Assembly: GCF_001007875.1 (NCBI RefSeq)
Contig: NZ_CP011412.1
Location: forward strand, 806,001 to 870,000
Length of the DNA: 64,000 bases
Reading direction: 5' to 3'
DNA from: Sedimenticola thiotaurini
GTDB lineage: Bacteria; Pseudomonadota; Gammaproteobacteria; Chromatiales; Chromatiaceae
Part shown: in pieces, positions 29,167-39,157 of the stretch
Layout: the number at the start of each line of letters is the position of its first letter
Position numbering within the stretch: the first letter of the stretch is position 1
The notes under the pieces: generated by a model
What the model saw: the letters and a program-made list of their open reading frames with translations, nothing else
What the model was told of the DNA's origin: nothing
Databases searched by the model: none
Position numbers and translations under genes: made by a program

Positions 29167-29190
29167 GCGTTTCATCCTGACAATAGGTGA

Positions 29191-32100
29191 TCAGGTGTCC
29201 CCATCCGGTGCCGGTTTCTCCTCCGGCTTTTTATCAACGCTTTTCGGCGTACTCTTCGGTGATGTTTCAGCCGGAGCCGGCTTGCCGGTTGCCTCGGATT
29301 TCTCCTTGATGGCGACATCCGGTTTACTTGCCACCTTGGCCGATGGGGTAGTGGTGGCAGGCTTTGTCTCCACCTGTCGCAGGGGCGCCTGCTCGGGGAC
29401 CGGTGCGTGCTTGGGGGCTGCCTTTACGGGCGTCGCCTCCGGTTTGCTTGCTGCCGGCGCTGGCTTGGTTGCAGGAGCGGCTGAGCTTGATTTTACCGCA
29501 GTGGGTTTGGTTTCCACCTGACGCAGAGGCTGCTCGTTTACCAGCGGTGTCTTCGGCGCTTCCGGAGCGGTCGACGACGGTTTTGCCGCTTCAGCTTTTG
29601 GTTTTTTTACTTCAGGTTTCTGTTCAACAGGGGCCGATGACGGGGCAGTTTTAGGTTTAGGCGCAGACACATTGGACTTTGCCGGTTGCGTCATCTCTGG
29701 CCTGTTATTGTCACTGTCTGCGGGACGACTGTCGGACTTTTCCCCAGCCTTGACCTCCGTGGCTTTGGCTACAGAAACAGGCGCCGGCTTGTCGGACGGT
29801 TTAGCTGCCGCATCACCCGCTGGCGCCGGTGACTCGGAAGCAGGGGCCTTGGCGCGTACTGCTGGCTTCTCATTTTTCGTTTCAGGAGCACTATCAGCGG
29901 CGGACTCCACAACCGGCCTAGATTCGGCTGGTGCTGCTGCGGACGACTCCGGCTTGCTGGTCGTGGCGGCGTTGTCCCCGTCCGGTTTACTGCCGCTATC
30001 GGAGCCACTGGTTGCAGCCGCAGCCGAGGCCACTGCAGCAGGGGCAGGGGTTGCGGCCTTGTTTTCGGCAGCCGGTTGACGGCTCGCAGACTTGTCAGTG
30101 GCTGAATCGTTCTGGCCATTTGAAGCTGCGTTCTCCTGCTTATCCTTCTCCTGCGCCGATGATTTTGGCTTGCGGGTGCGTTGACTCTTGGCCGCCCGAG
30201 GCTTGTCCTTGGCCTGTTCAGTGCTCTCTTTCCCGTTTGATTGGGCATCTGATGGCTGGCCTGATTTCGATGCGTCAGACGCCTCGTTGGTCGTGCTGAC
30301 CGCCTCATTCTCAGGCGTAGTGGTCTTACGCCGGCGGCGTCCGCCACGGCGTCCACGCCGCGAGCTGCGTTTCGGCTCTTCGCCTGTCGCCTTCTGCTCG
30401 CCAGAACGATTTTTGTCATTGTTCGCGTTCGATTTCTGCTCGCCAGAGGTGGTCTCTTCTTCCGGAGTACGTTTATCGCTTTTACGCTGATTGGGCCGCT
30501 GCTGGCGATTTTCTTCAGGTTTTTTCTTCCCGGCTGGCTTTGACTTACCTGAACGGTTCCCGTTGGAGCGCGGGGTATCATCTGACTTGTTCCGGCTGCG
30601 CCGGTCACGGCTCTTGGATTCGTCCCGTTTCTCTTCCTTGCGGGGGGTCGAGTCGGCTTTTTTCGGAGAGGATTCCGCGCCTGTTGCGGTATCACCGCCA
30701 ATGATAGCCTTCCAGAGCTTGCTGAAGAAACCTTTCTCACGCGGCTTCTCTTCCTCTACCTGGCGTTGCTGCGGAGTAGGGGCAGGGGAGGTGGGGATGA
30801 ACCGCTTGACCGTAGGTTCTTCCGTCTTGGTCTCCTTAGGCTTGGCGAAGTCCGGGGTTTTGTCTTCCGGCTCCACCATCATCTTGTAGCTGGAAGTCTC
30901 TTCGTCACCTTCCGCCACATCCTGGGCACGTATGCGCTCGATTTCGTAATGGGGTGTTTCGAAATGGATGTTGGGAATCAATACCACATTGACATTCTGG
31001 CGCTGTTCAATGTCATGGATCGCATCGCGCTTTTCGTTCAGCAGGAAAGTGGCCACGTCCACCGGTAATTGAGCGGTGATCCGCAGGGTATTCTCCTTCA
31101 TGGCATGCTCTTCGATAATCCGGAGCACCGAGAGTGCCAGGGATTCAACGCCGCGGATAAACCCGTGTCCATCACAACGGGGGCAGACATGCAGCATCGA
31201 TTCGCCAAGAGATGGTCGAAGCCGCTGACGGGACAGCTCCAGCAGTCCGAAGCGGGAGATCCTACCCAGCTGAACCCGGGCCCGGTCCTGTTTCATCGCC
31301 TCTTTCAGACGATTTTCCACTTCCCGTTGATTACGGGTGGGGGTCATGTCGATAAAATCGATCACGAACAGACCGCCCATATCCCGCATTCTGAGCTGCC
31401 GGGCAATCTCGTCGGCCGCTTCCAGGTTGGTATTCAGGGCGGTCTCTTCGATGTCGGCACCTTTGGTGGAGCGGGCCGAGTTGATATCAATCGAGGTCAG
31501 TGCTTCAGTGTGATCGATGACAATGGCGCCACCGGAGGGCAGGCGGACTTCGCGCTGGAAGGCGGACTCGATCTGACTCTCGATCTGATAGCGGCTGAAC
31601 AGCGGCACTTCATCGGTATAATGGCGCAGTTTTCGTGCATTGTGGGGCATGACCTGCTCGATGAATTCGCGCGCTTCGGTAAAGACCTCCGGGTGATCGA
31701 TGACAATTTCACCAATATCCGCCCGCAGATGATCTCGGATAGAGCGGATGATGACATTGCTCTCCTGGTAGATCAGGAATGGCGCGGATTTCTCCTTAGC
31801 CGAGGTCTCGATGGCTTCCCACAGTTGCAGCAGGTAATCCAGGTCCCACTGCAGATCTTCCTGGCTCTTGCCGATTCCGGCGGTACGGACAATCAGTCCG
31901 GCGCCTTCAGGTATCTCCAGGCCGGACATGGCATCGCGCAGCTCATTACGTTCCTGGCCCTCAATACGGCGGGAAATCCCACCGGCCCGGGGGTTGTTTG
32001 GCATTAATACCAGGTAACGGCCGGCGAGGGAGATGAAGGTGGTCAGTGCGGCGCCTTTGTTACCGCGCTCCTCCTTCTCGATCTGAACGATGAGCTCCTG

Positions 32101-32394
32101 ACCCTCTTTAACAGCATCCTTGATCTGTACGCGCCCACTGGATTCTTTGGCGCTTCCGGTGAAGTAGTGGCGGGAAATCTCTTTGAGTGGCAGAAAACCG
32201 TGTCGTTCCGATCCATAGTCAACAAAGGCTGCTTCCAGACTGGGCTCTACCCGAGTGATCTTTCCCTTGTATATATTGGCTTTTTTTTGTTCCCGACCGG
32301 TTGTTTCTATGTCCAGATTGTATAATTTTTGGCCATCCACGATGGCTACCCGCAACTCTTCTGGCTGAGTTGCGTTGATCAACATGCGTTTCAT
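29191..32394 (-). CDS. rne: Ribonuclease E
   Basis: A 1067-residue endoribonuclease that starts RNA decay and processes rRNA and tRNA; its C-terminal half scaffolds the degradosome at the inner membrane. The start [21 protein letters not shown] at 32394 matches the E. coli enzyme, so a 20-codon upstream extension is discarded. The N-terminal half has the S1 domain ([20 protein letters not shown]), the DNase I-like catalytic region ([20 protein letters not shown]) and the zinc link ([10 protein letters not shown]). The C-terminal half is disordered, with an arginine-rich patch ([14 protein letters not shown]) and an Ala/Pro/Lys-rich tail containing the repeated block PLRQVETKP. The long upstream gap may carry an autoregulatory 5' leader, as in E. 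coli. Confidence 0.96.
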   Translation of the reverse strand: MKRMLINATQPEELRVAIVDGQKLYNLDIETTGREQKKANIYKGKITRVEPSLEAAFVDYGSERHGFLPLKEISRHYFTGSAKESSGRVQIKDAVKEGQELIVQIEKEERGNKGAALTTFISLAGRYLVLMPNNPRAGGISRRIEGQERNELRDAMSGLEIPEGAGLIVRTAGIGKSQEDLQWDLDYLLQLWEAIETSAKEKSAPFLIYQESNVIIRSIRDHLRADIGEIVIDHPEVFTEAREFIEQVMPHNARKLRHYTDEVPLFSRYQIESQIESAFQREVRLPSGGAIVIDHTEALTSIDINSARSTKGADIEETALNTNLEAADEIARQLRMRDMGGLFVIDFIDMTPTRNQREVENRLKEAMKQDRARVQLGRISRFGLLELSRQRLRPSLGESMLHVCPRCDGHGFIRGVESLALSVLRIIEEHAMKENTLRITAQLPVDVATFLLNEKRDAIHDIEQRQNVNVVLIPNIHFETPHYEIERIRAQDVAEGDEETSSYKMMVEPEDKTPDFAKPKETKTEEPTVKRFIPTSPAPTPQQRQVEEEKPREKGFFSKLWKAIIGGDTATGAESSPKKADSTPRKEEKRDESKSRDRRSRNKSDDTPRSNGNRSGKSKPAGKKKPEENRQQRPNQRKSDKRTPEEETTSGEQKSNANNDKNRSGEQKATGEEPKRSSRRGRRGGRRRRKTTTPENEAVSTTNEASDASKSGQPSDAQSNGKESTEQAKDKPRAAKSQRTRKPKSSAQEKDKQENAASNGQNDSATDKSASRQPAAENKAATPAPAAVASAAAATSGSDSGSKPDGDNAATTSKPESSAAAPAESRPVVESAADSAPETKNEKPAVRAKAPASESPAPAGDAAAKPSDKPAPVSVAKATEVKAGEKSDSRPADSDNNRPEMTQPAKSNVSAPKPKTAPSSAPVEQKPEVKKPKAEAAKPSSTAPEAPKTPLVNEQPLRQVETKPTAVKSSSAAPATKPAPAASKPEATPVKAAPKHAPVPEQAPLRQVETKPATTTPSAKVASKPDVAIKEKSEATGKPAPAETSPKSTPKSVDKKPEEKPAPDGDT

Positions 32395-32938
32395 ATTGTG
32401 AAATTCCCAGGGCGCGCTTTCTTCCGGCAGGAACCGGACAGGGTGATACATCACCTGGCTTCACCCGCTATTTCGGGGCCGGATTCCTAACAAGAAACAA
32501 GAGCTGTACGCCTGGTTGAATGGGGCCTTAGCCTGTTCAACACGGCAGCATCTTTGAAGCACGCCGTTAACTATGTACATCGATTGCGTCTGCAATACGA
32601 TGCGTTCTTTGTTATGCACAGGGTCGGCAGGAGTCTGCTGATCGATCTATCCCACCCGGGTGAGAGATCTGATCGCCCGGCAATAACGGAACGCCACCTG
32701 GCGGGGTGTACGTTCGATGATCAGTTTGCGTATAGCGGATACAACGAACCCTCTCAGCTCTATATCACCGCTAACGGCGGATTATAGCTATATTAAGCAG
32801 GTGCAGCAAATAACATCTGTCGGCGGAACCGCTCGGTGCCCTTGATTTCCGGTGAAACAGTTAACAGTCAGAGAACCTGGGTTGCTCAACCCCGAACAAC
32901 TGCTTGGTGTCGTTTGGGAAGCTGGTATCATACCGGCG
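32395..32938. other. Divergent rne/rluC intergenic region
   Basis: About 540 bases between the divergent starts of rne and rluC. In enterobacteria the rne mRNA has a long leader used for autoregulation, and the size here would allow the same; that is inference. A plus-strand ORF of 77 codons (32554-32787) lies inside, but it has no recognisable product. I could not pick a structured RNA with confidence. Confidence 0.5.
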
Positions 32939-33913
32939 ATGTCAAACTCTCAACAGATTTATAACGCTGTGCATACCCTGAGTATCGAGCCGGGGTATGA
33001 GGGGCAGCGTATTGATAATTTTCTTATCAATCACCTGAAGGGCGTACCCAAGAGTCTGGTCTACCGGATCCTGCGACGGGGTGAAGTGCGTGTCAACAAA
33101 GGACGTATCAAGGCCAATTATCGGCTGCAGGTGGGGGATCAGGTGCGGGTTCCGCCTGTTCGCATGGCAGACCGGGATGAACCGGCGCGAGTCGACAACC
33201 GGCAGCTTGAACGTCTCGAAAAAGCTATAATATTCGAAGATAAGCGACTGATAGTACTTAATAAACCATCAGGTATAGCTGTCCACGGTGGGAGCGGTTT
33301 GAGCTTCGGAGTGATCGAGGCACTGCGTCAGTTGCGTCCGGATGAACGCCAGCTGGAGCTGGTGCATCGTCTGGATCGTGAGACCTCGGGCTGTTTGCTG
33401 GTGGCCAAACGGCGCAGTGCACTGCGCACACTCCATGAACTTATGCGTTCCAATGGGATCGATAAGCGTTACATCGCGCTTGTCAGGGGTAACTGGCGGC
33501 GCGACCGTATCGAAGTCGATGCGCCGCTGCTTAAAAACACCCTGCAGGGTGGTGAACGGATCGTAGTGGTGAATCCACGGGGAAAAGAGTCGCTGACGCG
33601 ATTCAGCATCCGAGAGCGAATCGGGGATTTTCAGCTGATTGAGGCCCGCTTGATGACCGGGAGAACCCACCAGATCAGGGTTCACGCCGCCCATTTGGGG
33701 ACACCGGTGTTGGGGGATGGGAAATATGGTGATGCCGCCACGAACCGGGAACTCAGGGATCTGGGGTTGCGGCGTCTGTTTCTTCATGCTGAAACGCTGC
33801 GTTTCAGATGGCCGGATGAGAAACAGTTTCAGCACTTCAGAGCGCCCCTGGAACCGGCTCTGGAGGAGTTACTGTCCCGAATTCGGACAAGTGCACATGC
33901 AAACAGGTATTAA
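32939..33913 (+). CDS. rluC: 23S rRNA pseudouridine synthase RluC
   Basis: A 324-residue enzyme. An N-terminal S4 domain (residues ~15-80, motif [22 protein letters not shown]) precedes the RluA-type catalytic domain, with catalytic Asp146 in [17 protein letters not shown] and the C-terminal [14 protein letters not shown] and GDGKYGD. In E. coli RluC modifies uridines 955, 2504 and 2580 of 23S rRNA. The ATG at 32939 gives the family start; the frame upstream is not conserved in type. The position divergent from rne and followed by a HAD phosphatase and sppA matches the usual gene order and supports RluC over RluD. Confidence 0.93.
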   Translation: MSNSQQIYNAVHTLSIEPGYEGQRIDNFLINHLKGVPKSLVYRILRRGEVRVNKGRIKANYRLQVGDQVRVPPVRMADRDEPARVDNRQLERLEKAIIFEDKRLIVLNKPSGIAVHGGSGLSFGVIEALRQLRPDERQLELVHRLDRETSGCLLVAKRRSALRTLHELMRSNGIDKRYIALVRGNWRRDRIEVDAPLLKNTLQGGERIVVVNPRGKESLTRFSIRERIGDFQLIEARLMTGRTHQIRVHAAHLGTPVLGDGKYGDAATNRELRDLGLRRLFLHAETLRFRWPDEKQFQHFRAPLEPALEELLSRIRTSAHANRY

Positions 33914-33919
33914 TTGACA

Positions 33920-34573
33920 ATGGGACGCGAGTTCAAACTCCTGGTATTTGATTGGGACGGGACCCTGATGGATTCCGAGGCGAGGATCGTCTCCTGCGTA
34001 CATGCGGCTGCCCGGGATATGGCCATCGAAAGCCCGTCGGATGATCGGGTCAGGGACATTATTGGTCTGGGGCTGAAAGAGGCTTTGGAGAAGCTGTTTC
34101 CCGGCTCAGACAACTCTTTTAAAGAGCAGTTTATCGGTTTTTACCGGGACTATTTTCTGCATGAGGATCGTACCCCCTCACAGCTTTTTCCCGGCGCTCT
34201 CGATGTGTTGCATGGATTGGCTGACGAAGATTATCTGCTGGCCGTAGCGACAGGGAAAGGGCGCCCCGGGCTCAACAAGGTGCTGGAAGAGACCGGCCTG
34301 AAGTCGCTGTTTCACGCCACCCGGTGTGCCGATGAGACCTTTTCCAAGCCGCACCCGGAGATGCTGGTACAGATCATGGATGAACTGGCTGTGGAGCCGG
34401 TGGATACCCTGATGATCGGAGATACCGAGTATGACCTGCAGATGGCCATCAATGCAGGTACCCATGGCCTGGCGGTGAGCTACGGGGTACACACGCCCGA
34501 GCGGCTCAATCGATTCAACCCCCTGGGTTGTCTGGATGATATATCAGAGCTTTCGGCCTGGCTGCATGGCTGA
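33920..34573 (+). CDS. HAD-IA family phosphatase (phosphoglycolate phosphatase-like)
   Basis: A 217-residue hydrolase. Motif I is LVFDWDGTLMDSE, motif II VATGKGRPG, the Lys of motif III is in DETFSKPHPEM, and motif IV is MIGDTEYDLQMA. A helical cap lies between motifs I and II. It resembles phosphoglycolate phosphatase-like proteins next to rluC and sppA in many gammaproteobacteria; the substrate is unproven. The ATG at 33920 is preferred over a TTG two codons upstream. It follows rluC by 6 bases, in a probable rluC-HAD-sppA operon. Confidence 0.9.
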   Translation: MGREFKLLVFDWDGTLMDSEARIVSCVHAAARDMAIESPSDDRVRDIIGLGLKEALEKLFPGSDNSFKEQFIGFYRDYFLHEDRTPSQLFPGALDVLHGLADEDYLLAVATGKGRPGLNKVLEETGLKSLFHATRCADETFSKPHPEMLVQIMDELAVEPVDTLMIGDTEYDLQMAINAGTHGLAVSYGVHTPERLNRFNPLGCLDDISELSAWLHG

Positions 34574-34614
34574 GTCGGATCTCACACCGTTGAAACAGAT
34601 TCAGAGTGAGGAAA

Positions 34615-35589
34615 ATGGATAATCTGGAACAAGAGCGAGTCAAGCGTAAAGCAGGTTGGGAGCGGGAGCTATTGGAAAAACTCGCCACCGCTTCGATCAC
34701 CGAACAGCGGCGAGCGCGGCGCTGGGGTATTTTCTTTAAACTGCTGACTTTCGCCTATCTGGTGACGGTGCTGATCCTGTGGCTGCCGGACACCTGGTCC
34801 GATGCGGCTATCAAGTCTGCCAAGGAACATACCGCCGTGATCGAAATCAAGGGCGTGATAGCGGATGATAGCGAGGCCAGTGCAGATAACGTGGTGACTG
34901 CGCTCCGTTCTGCCTATAAAGACGAGAAAACCAAAGGGGTGATTCTGCGCATCAACAGCCCCGGGGGCAGCGCGGTACAGGCCGGCTATATCAATGATGA
35001 GATCCGGCGTCTGAAGGAGAAGCATCCCGAAATTCCAGTGTATGCGGTTGTGACCGATATGGCCGCGTCGGGCGGCTACTATATCGCGGTTGCCGCTGAT
35101 CAGATTTACGTGGATAAGGCCAGTATCGTCGGTTCAATCGGCGTGCTCATGAGTACCTTTGGCTTTGAGCGGAGCATGGAAAAACTGGGTGTGGAGCGCA
35201 GGCTGTTGACGGCTGGTGAGCACAAGGGGATTCTCGATCCCTTTTCCCCCATGAAGAGCGAGGAGAAGCAGCATATCCAGAATATGCTTGACCAGGTGCA
35301 CCAACAGTTTATCCAGGCAGTCAGGGATGGTCGCGGTGACCGGTTGCAGGAGAATGACGATATCTTCAGTGGACTGTTCTGGTCCGGGGAAGAGAGCATC
35401 AAGCTCGGTCTGGCGGATGGCCTGGGTAGCAGCAGCTACGTCGCCCGGGAGCTGATCGGTGCCGAGACCCTGGTGGACTACACCCGCTCCGAGGATCTGC
35501 TGGAGCGCTTTGCCAAGCGTATTGGCGCCGGCGCGGCGGCGTTTATGTCCAGTCAAACCGGCTTGGGACTAACCCCGCATATACGCTAA
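34615..35589 (+). CDS. sppA: Signal peptide peptidase SppA, S49 family
   Basis: A 324-residue membrane-anchored serine peptidase that degrades leftover signal peptides. A charged N-terminal helix, rich in Glu and Arg, precedes one transmembrane segment (LLTFAYLVTVLILWLP). The peptidase part has AVIEIKGVIADDSEAS, the substrate-cleft motif LRINSPGGSAVQAGYI, the catalytic Ser in TDMAASGGYYIAVAADQ, and VGSIGVLM. It is the short form (half the length of E. coli SppA), as in Pseudomonas and Bacillus. The internal ATG at 34615 is chosen over a GTG three codons upstream. The next gene in the syntenic order, maf, is displaced by ~5.5 kb. Confidence 0.93.
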   Translation: MDNLEQERVKRKAGWERELLEKLATASITEQRRARRWGIFFKLLTFAYLVTVLILWLPDTWSDAAIKSAKEHTAVIEIKGVIADDSEASADNVVTALRSAYKDEKTKGVILRINSPGGSAVQAGYINDEIRRLKEKHPEIPVYAVVTDMAASGGYYIAVAADQIYVDKASIVGSIGVLMSTFGFERSMEKLGVERRLLTAGEHKGILDPFSPMKSEEKQHIQNMLDQVHQQFIQAVRDGRGDRLQENDDIFSGLFWSGEESIKLGLADGLGSSSYVARELIGAETLVDYTRSEDLLERFAKRIGAGAAAFMSSQTGLGLTPHIR

Positions 35590-35688
35590 CGGACCCCTGT
35601 TCATCATCAGTTGTCAGTATGGGGGGCACGGCGTACTATCCTTTGGAATAGTCGTCGTGCCTGGACCAGAGAGCGTCAGAATAACCCC

Positions 35689-36045
35689 ATGATTGGCCCG
35701 GTGGATTCCAAGTGTGCCAAGCGCCTGTGCGGTAGTCATCGCAAGGTCAGTTCCCCTGCATCGGCGGGCGAAGCGGATATTTTTTTCAATCTCTGTATGG
35801 ATCGGGTGCACTATGCGCCGGAGCGGCATGCCATCTACTTTGTGGATTCCTGCCATGTCACCGTGGCGGAGACCATACTGGCGGTTCTGCGGGGTTTGGA
35901 GTGCAAACCGGAAATCGAGCAGCTGTATCTGGATCAGCTGAGTATATTCAAGAGTCTGAAGCGGGTGAAAGTCAAACCAGAAGAGGCCCGGGCTGTGATG
36001 GTGGCTCTGCGCATGCAGGGTATGCAGATTACGGTGTCCAAGTAA
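35689..36045 (+). CDS. Hypothetical protein
   Basis: A protein of 118 residues that I do not recognise. A longer frame opens at a TTG 78 bases upstream, but the added residues (Trp- and Arg-rich) look non-coding, so I prefer the ATG. It has PVDSKCAKRLCGSHRK, then NLCMDRVHYAPERHAIYFVDS, a helical middle with VAETILAVLRGLECKPEIEQ and a final segment ARAVMVALRMQGMQITVSK. It lacks export signals. It follows sppA by ~100 bases and is closed by a strong hairpin. It is the first of the genes that separate sppA from maf. Confidence 0.6.
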   Translation: MIGPVDSKCAKRLCGSHRKVSSPASAGEADIFFNLCMDRVHYAPERHAIYFVDSCHVTVAETILAVLRGLECKPEIEQLYLDQLSIFKSLKRVKVKPEEARAVMVALRMQGMQITVSK

Positions 36046-36078
36046 CCGGTAGGGCAGCCTGACTATCGGTTACCGGAC

Positions 36079-36113
36079 ATACGCCCCGACTGTCTGCCGA
36101 CAGCGGGGCGTAT
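36079..36113. terminator. Strong hairpin between convergent genes
   Basis: ATACGCCCCG pairs perfectly with CGGGGCGTAT, and inside it CTGTC pairs with GACAG around TGCC, with one bulged A. It sits between the convergent stops of the hypothetical gene and the lipoprotein gene. It lacks a clear T run, so termination is probable but not certain. Confidence 0.55.
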
Positions 36114-36128
36114 GGGTTCTGTCCGTCT

Positions 36129-36497
36129 CTATTCAGCTGGTTGCGCCATCTCCTTCACCTTGTCCACCACCTCTTCGGTTTTCTCAATGGTGGCTTGCTT
36201 CACCTCTTCATATTTTTCCTTGATGGCTTCCATATCGGCCTTTTCGCTCTTCGGCAGGCTATCCTGCTCTCCGGTTGGAGCTTCATGACGATCCTGGTTC
36301 ATTTCACTCCACTTTTCCCGGGCGGATTCTGTGGATTCCGATACTGCATTGCCCAGCTCTTTGGCTGATGCCTTTGCGTGCTCGGCAGCTTTCTCCATGC
36401 TGCTTTTCTCCACGTTGCCGGTGCTGTTCTGTTCGTCAGTACCGCAGCCACTAAGCAGGAGTGTGGATATAGCAATGATCAATGCAAACTTTTTCAT
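36129..36497 (-). CDS. Small helical lipoprotein
   Basis: A 122-residue protein with a lipoprotein signal peptide: KKFALIIAISTLLLSGC, with Cys18 as the acylation site. The mature part is highly charged and almost wholly helical, with repeats such as EKAAEHAKASAKELGNAVSE and IKEKYEEVKQATIEKTEEVV. Apolipophorin- or late-embryogenesis-like helical lipoproteins have this look; a stress role is a guess. The residue after Cys is Gly, not Asp, so the outer membrane is the likely site. It is transcribed convergently to its left neighbour. Confidence 0.8.
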   Translation of the reverse strand: MKKFALIIAISTLLLSGCGTDEQNSTGNVEKSSMEKAAEHAKASAKELGNAVSESTESAREKWSEMNQDRHEAPTGEQDSLPKSEKADMEAIKEKYEEVKQATIEKTEEVVDKVKEMAQPAE

Positions 36498-36910
36498 GAT
36501 ATTTCTCGGGTTGGGTTCTATTGATGGAAGCGTTAAAAGAGTACCTTCCTACCCGGCCAATGGTTGCAAGCCGTCTGCTGCAAAGCAATAGGGCAAATGT
36601 AAACGAAAGTGTCTATATTTCCAGGCAACCGGTCGATGCACCTGATGGATAGTCTTTGTTAAAGTAGTCTCTGTCTGTTAAATCAACACCGCTTGTACCC
36701 ATTACTCTGTAACTGTTACCGCTCTACAATAGTAATGTCAGACAGAGTATAGACCCGAATGCTGTGATTATTTGCTTCTGCCTCGGGTGGGTCTGCTGTA
36801 TGCATCTATGTAGTTGGCGGTTCGGCAGCGCTAACCGGACGGGATTGCTCTGACCGGGCACAACGGACGGGAATGACAGGACCTGCCCCAAGGGTAAACA
36901 GCAAGCAGGT
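36498..36910. other. Intergenic region before NUDIX gene
   Basis: About 410 bases between the divergent lipoprotein gene and the NUDIX gene. I see no gene, terminator or clear repeat in it. It must hold the promoters of both flanking genes; I could not identify them with confidence. Confidence 0.5.
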
Positions 36911-37567
36911 ATGACCAGTAGGATTCAACGTGCGAAGGATATGAATCGGTACGAGCTTGATTGTACAAGCATCTCAGAAATACTCGATGTAAAAGGGCAT
37001 CAGGTTCCCGAAGCGGTCCGGTATCCGGAAGGTTATTTCGCGGCCCCCCCGGCCCCCGCATCGGTGCTGATGCCGCTGTTCAAGGACCAGGATGGCTGGC
37101 GGGTACTCTATATCAGACGGTCGGAACATGAGAATGACCGGCACAGTGGCCAGGTGGCCTTTCCCGGCGGAAAGCTGGAGGCCATTGATCGTGACGCCCA
37201 TGCGGCCGCATTACGGGAAGCCCAGGAAGAGATAGGGCTGGATCCCGCTCATGTCTCTATTCTGGGTGACTTGAGGTCCTATCACACCATCAGCAACTAT
37301 CTGGTGACACCGGTGGTGGCGGAGATCCAGTGGCCGGTACCGCTGGTGCCGGACAGACGGGAAGTGAGTCGGGTTTTCAGTATTCCGGTGAACTGGCTGG
37401 CGGATCCGGCAAATCACCGGGTCAGCTGGCGCAGGCTGGATGGCTCTGATGCAAGTATCCAGGTGATCCATTTTGAGCGTTACGAGGGTGAACTACTCTG
37501 GGGTATTACTGCCAAATTGACCGTTACGCTGTTGAATCTGATCGGCTTGCTGGAGACCCGGCGCTGA
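36911..37567 (+). CDS. CoA pyrophosphatase (NUDIX hydrolase, NudL/YeaB-like)
   Basis: A 218-residue hydrolase. The CoA-class signature upstream of the Nudix box is RHSGQVAFPGGK, and the Nudix box itself reads GGKLEAIDRDAHAAALREAQEEIG. The CoA subgroup cleaves CoA or its derivatives into 4'-phosphopantetheine and adenosine 3',5'-bisphosphate. The C-terminal half has DRREVSRVFSIPVNWLAD and ELLWGITAKLTVTLLNLI, also usual in the subgroup. The first ATG (36911) and one ten codons later (36941) are both possible starts. The gene stands alone in front of the cyclase unit. Confidence 0.9.
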   Translation: MTSRIQRAKDMNRYELDCTSISEILDVKGHQVPEAVRYPEGYFAAPPAPASVLMPLFKDQDGWRVLYIRRSEHENDRHSGQVAFPGGKLEAIDRDAHAAALREAQEEIGLDPAHVSILGDLRSYHTISNYLVTPVVAEIQWPVPLVPDRREVSRVFSIPVNWLADPANHRVSWRRLDGSDASIQVIHFERYEGELLWGITAKLTVTLLNLIGLLETRR

Positions 37568-37708
37568 GTGGTGACCGCCAGAAAACCGGCATATGACAAG
37601 TTCCGACTTCCACGGGAATTGTACTTAAACCGGTAACTATCGGACTCACCGATACATGCTAAGATTGTCCTCTTGCAAAACCTGTCTCCTTGCGCACTGG
37701 CGCCCTTG

Positions 37709-39157
37709 ATGAAAAAACTGACCCGACGACTCGAGAACTCATCGCTTCCGCTTGCGCTGAAGTGGTCGGTTATTATCGCCTGTTTTGTCTCTCTGGTGAT
37801 GGGTTCTCTGGGCTGGTTTTTAATCAATCAGCAGACCGCCAATTATCGACATCAGAATGCACTGCTTGGTGGTGTGGTGGTTGATCAGCTGGCGTTTGCC
37901 GCCGGTGAGCCGCTGCTGGCAGGGGATGATCTCAGTCTGCAGGTGCTGGTCAGGCAGCAGGAGAAAAACGCGCTGATCATCGGTATGCAGGTGTTTGACC
38001 TGAAAGGCGTCCTGAAAGCGAGCGCCGGTGTCTCACCCATCGGTGATATTTTGTCCCTTTTTGATCGGAACGAACAGCTGCGCCAGTTGCCCTGGCGCAC
38101 GCCCTATGTCAATGCGGTCTCTTTTTTCAGCAGTATCAAATTCAAAGATGTAACCGCAGGTTATGCGGTGGTCAGTATTGATCAAGGTCCGCTGGAACAG
38201 CAGTTGAGCGCATTAACCGGGGCACTGATCACCACCACCATCGGCCTGATTGTGATCGGGGCGATACTGGCGTTTCCGTTGGCCCATCGACTCTGCCGTC
38301 CCATCTATCAGTTGGTCAAGGTGGGAGAAGCAATAGACAGTGGTAAAACCCACATGCCGATTGCCGTGGGACGTAAAGATGAGATCGGTCGTGTACTCGA
38401 TGCCTTTCAGCACATGGCAGAGGGCATGGAGAAGAAGCGCGAGGTTGAGCAGGCCTTTTCCCGTTTCCTGTCACCCACTATCGCACACCAGGTGTTGAAC
38501 CAGCCGGCCGGTAGCGAACTGGGCGGTATTACCAAGGTAGGCAGTGTGTTGTTCTGCGATGTGGTCGGTTTTACCGAGTTATCTGAAAACCTGTCGCCCA
38601 GGGATGTGGGGGAGATGTTGAATCAGTACTTCAGCTATTTCTCCATTGCGGCGGACAGCTGCAACGGAACCGTGGATAAATTCATCGGCGATTGCGTGAT
38701 GATTCTGTTCGGGGTGCCGGAATCGGACACATCCCATGGGCTGCATGCGGTCACCTGCGGTGTGCTGATCCAGGAGATTGCTGCCCGGATTAACCATCAG
38801 CGACAGAAGAAAGGCCTGCCGCTGGTGCAATTCAAAGTCGGAATCAACAGTGGTCAGATGCTGGCCGGTAATCTGGGCAGTGTGGAGCGGATGCAGTACA
38901 CCGTAGTAGGAGATACAGTGAACCTGACAGCGCGGGTTTGTGATATCTGTTCACCGGGCCAGATTCTGATAACCGAGGCGACACTGATGCAGCCAGGGGT
39001 TAAATCCCTGGCCAAAAGTTTTCCGCAAAATACCGTCAAGGTTAAGGGTCGTCGTCAGCCTGTTAAAACCTATCTTATTGACAGCAATTCCTTTATATCC
39101 GAATCCAGATTTCAGGAGAGCCTGAAAACCATACTACCGACGGTGGAAGTCCAATGA
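37709..39157 (+). CDS. Membrane-bound class III adenylate/guanylate cyclase
   Basis: A 482-residue sensor cyclase that should make cAMP. Two transmembrane segments (ALKWSVIIACFVSLVMGSLG near residue 20, and ALITTTIGLIVIGAILAFPL near 190) enclose a periplasmic domain of ~140 residues. A HAMP domain follows, then the catalytic domain. Metal-binding aspartates are Asp284 (FCDVVGFTELSE) and Asp328 (DKFIGDCVMILFG). Lys324, Asp402 and the Asn405/Arg409 pair (VGDTVNLTARV) fill the purine- and transition-state positions, so catalysis looks intact, and Lys/Asp favours ATP. The ATG at 37709 is preferred over a TTG twelve codons upstream. It overlaps the TPR lipoprotein gene by 4 bases, suggesting a functional pair. 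Confidence 0.92.
   Translation: MKKLTRRLENSSLPLALKWSVIIACFVSLVMGSLGWFLINQQTANYRHQNALLGGVVVDQLAFAAGEPLLAGDDLSLQVLVRQQEKNALIIGMQVFDLKGVLKASAGVSPIGDILSLFDRNEQLRQLPWRTPYVNAVSFFSSIKFKDVTAGYAVVSIDQGPLEQQLSALTGALITTTIGLIVIGAILAFPLAHRLCRPIYQLVKVGEAIDSGKTHMPIAVGRKDEIGRVLDAFQHMAEGMEKKREVEQAFSRFLSPTIAHQVLNQPAGSELGGITKVGSVLFCDVVGFTELSENLSPRDVGEMLNQYFSYFSIAADSCNGTVDKFIGDCVMILFGVPESDTSHGLHAVTCGVLIQEIAARINHQRQKKGLPLVQFKVGINSGQMLAGNLGSVERMQYTVVGDTVNLTARVCDICSPGQILITEATLMQPGVKSLAKSFPQNTVKVKGRRQPVKTYLIDSNSFISESRFQESLKTILPTVEVQ

Noticed and set aside
31069-32007. A 312-codon plus-strand open frame antisense to rne
   Set aside because: The minus strand encodes the conserved catalytic half of RNase E; the antisense frame has no domain or ribosome-binding site.
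32554-32787. A 77-codon frame in the rne/rluC gap
   Set aside because: No recognisable product, no clear ribosome-binding site; the gap is better explained by a long rne leader and promoters.
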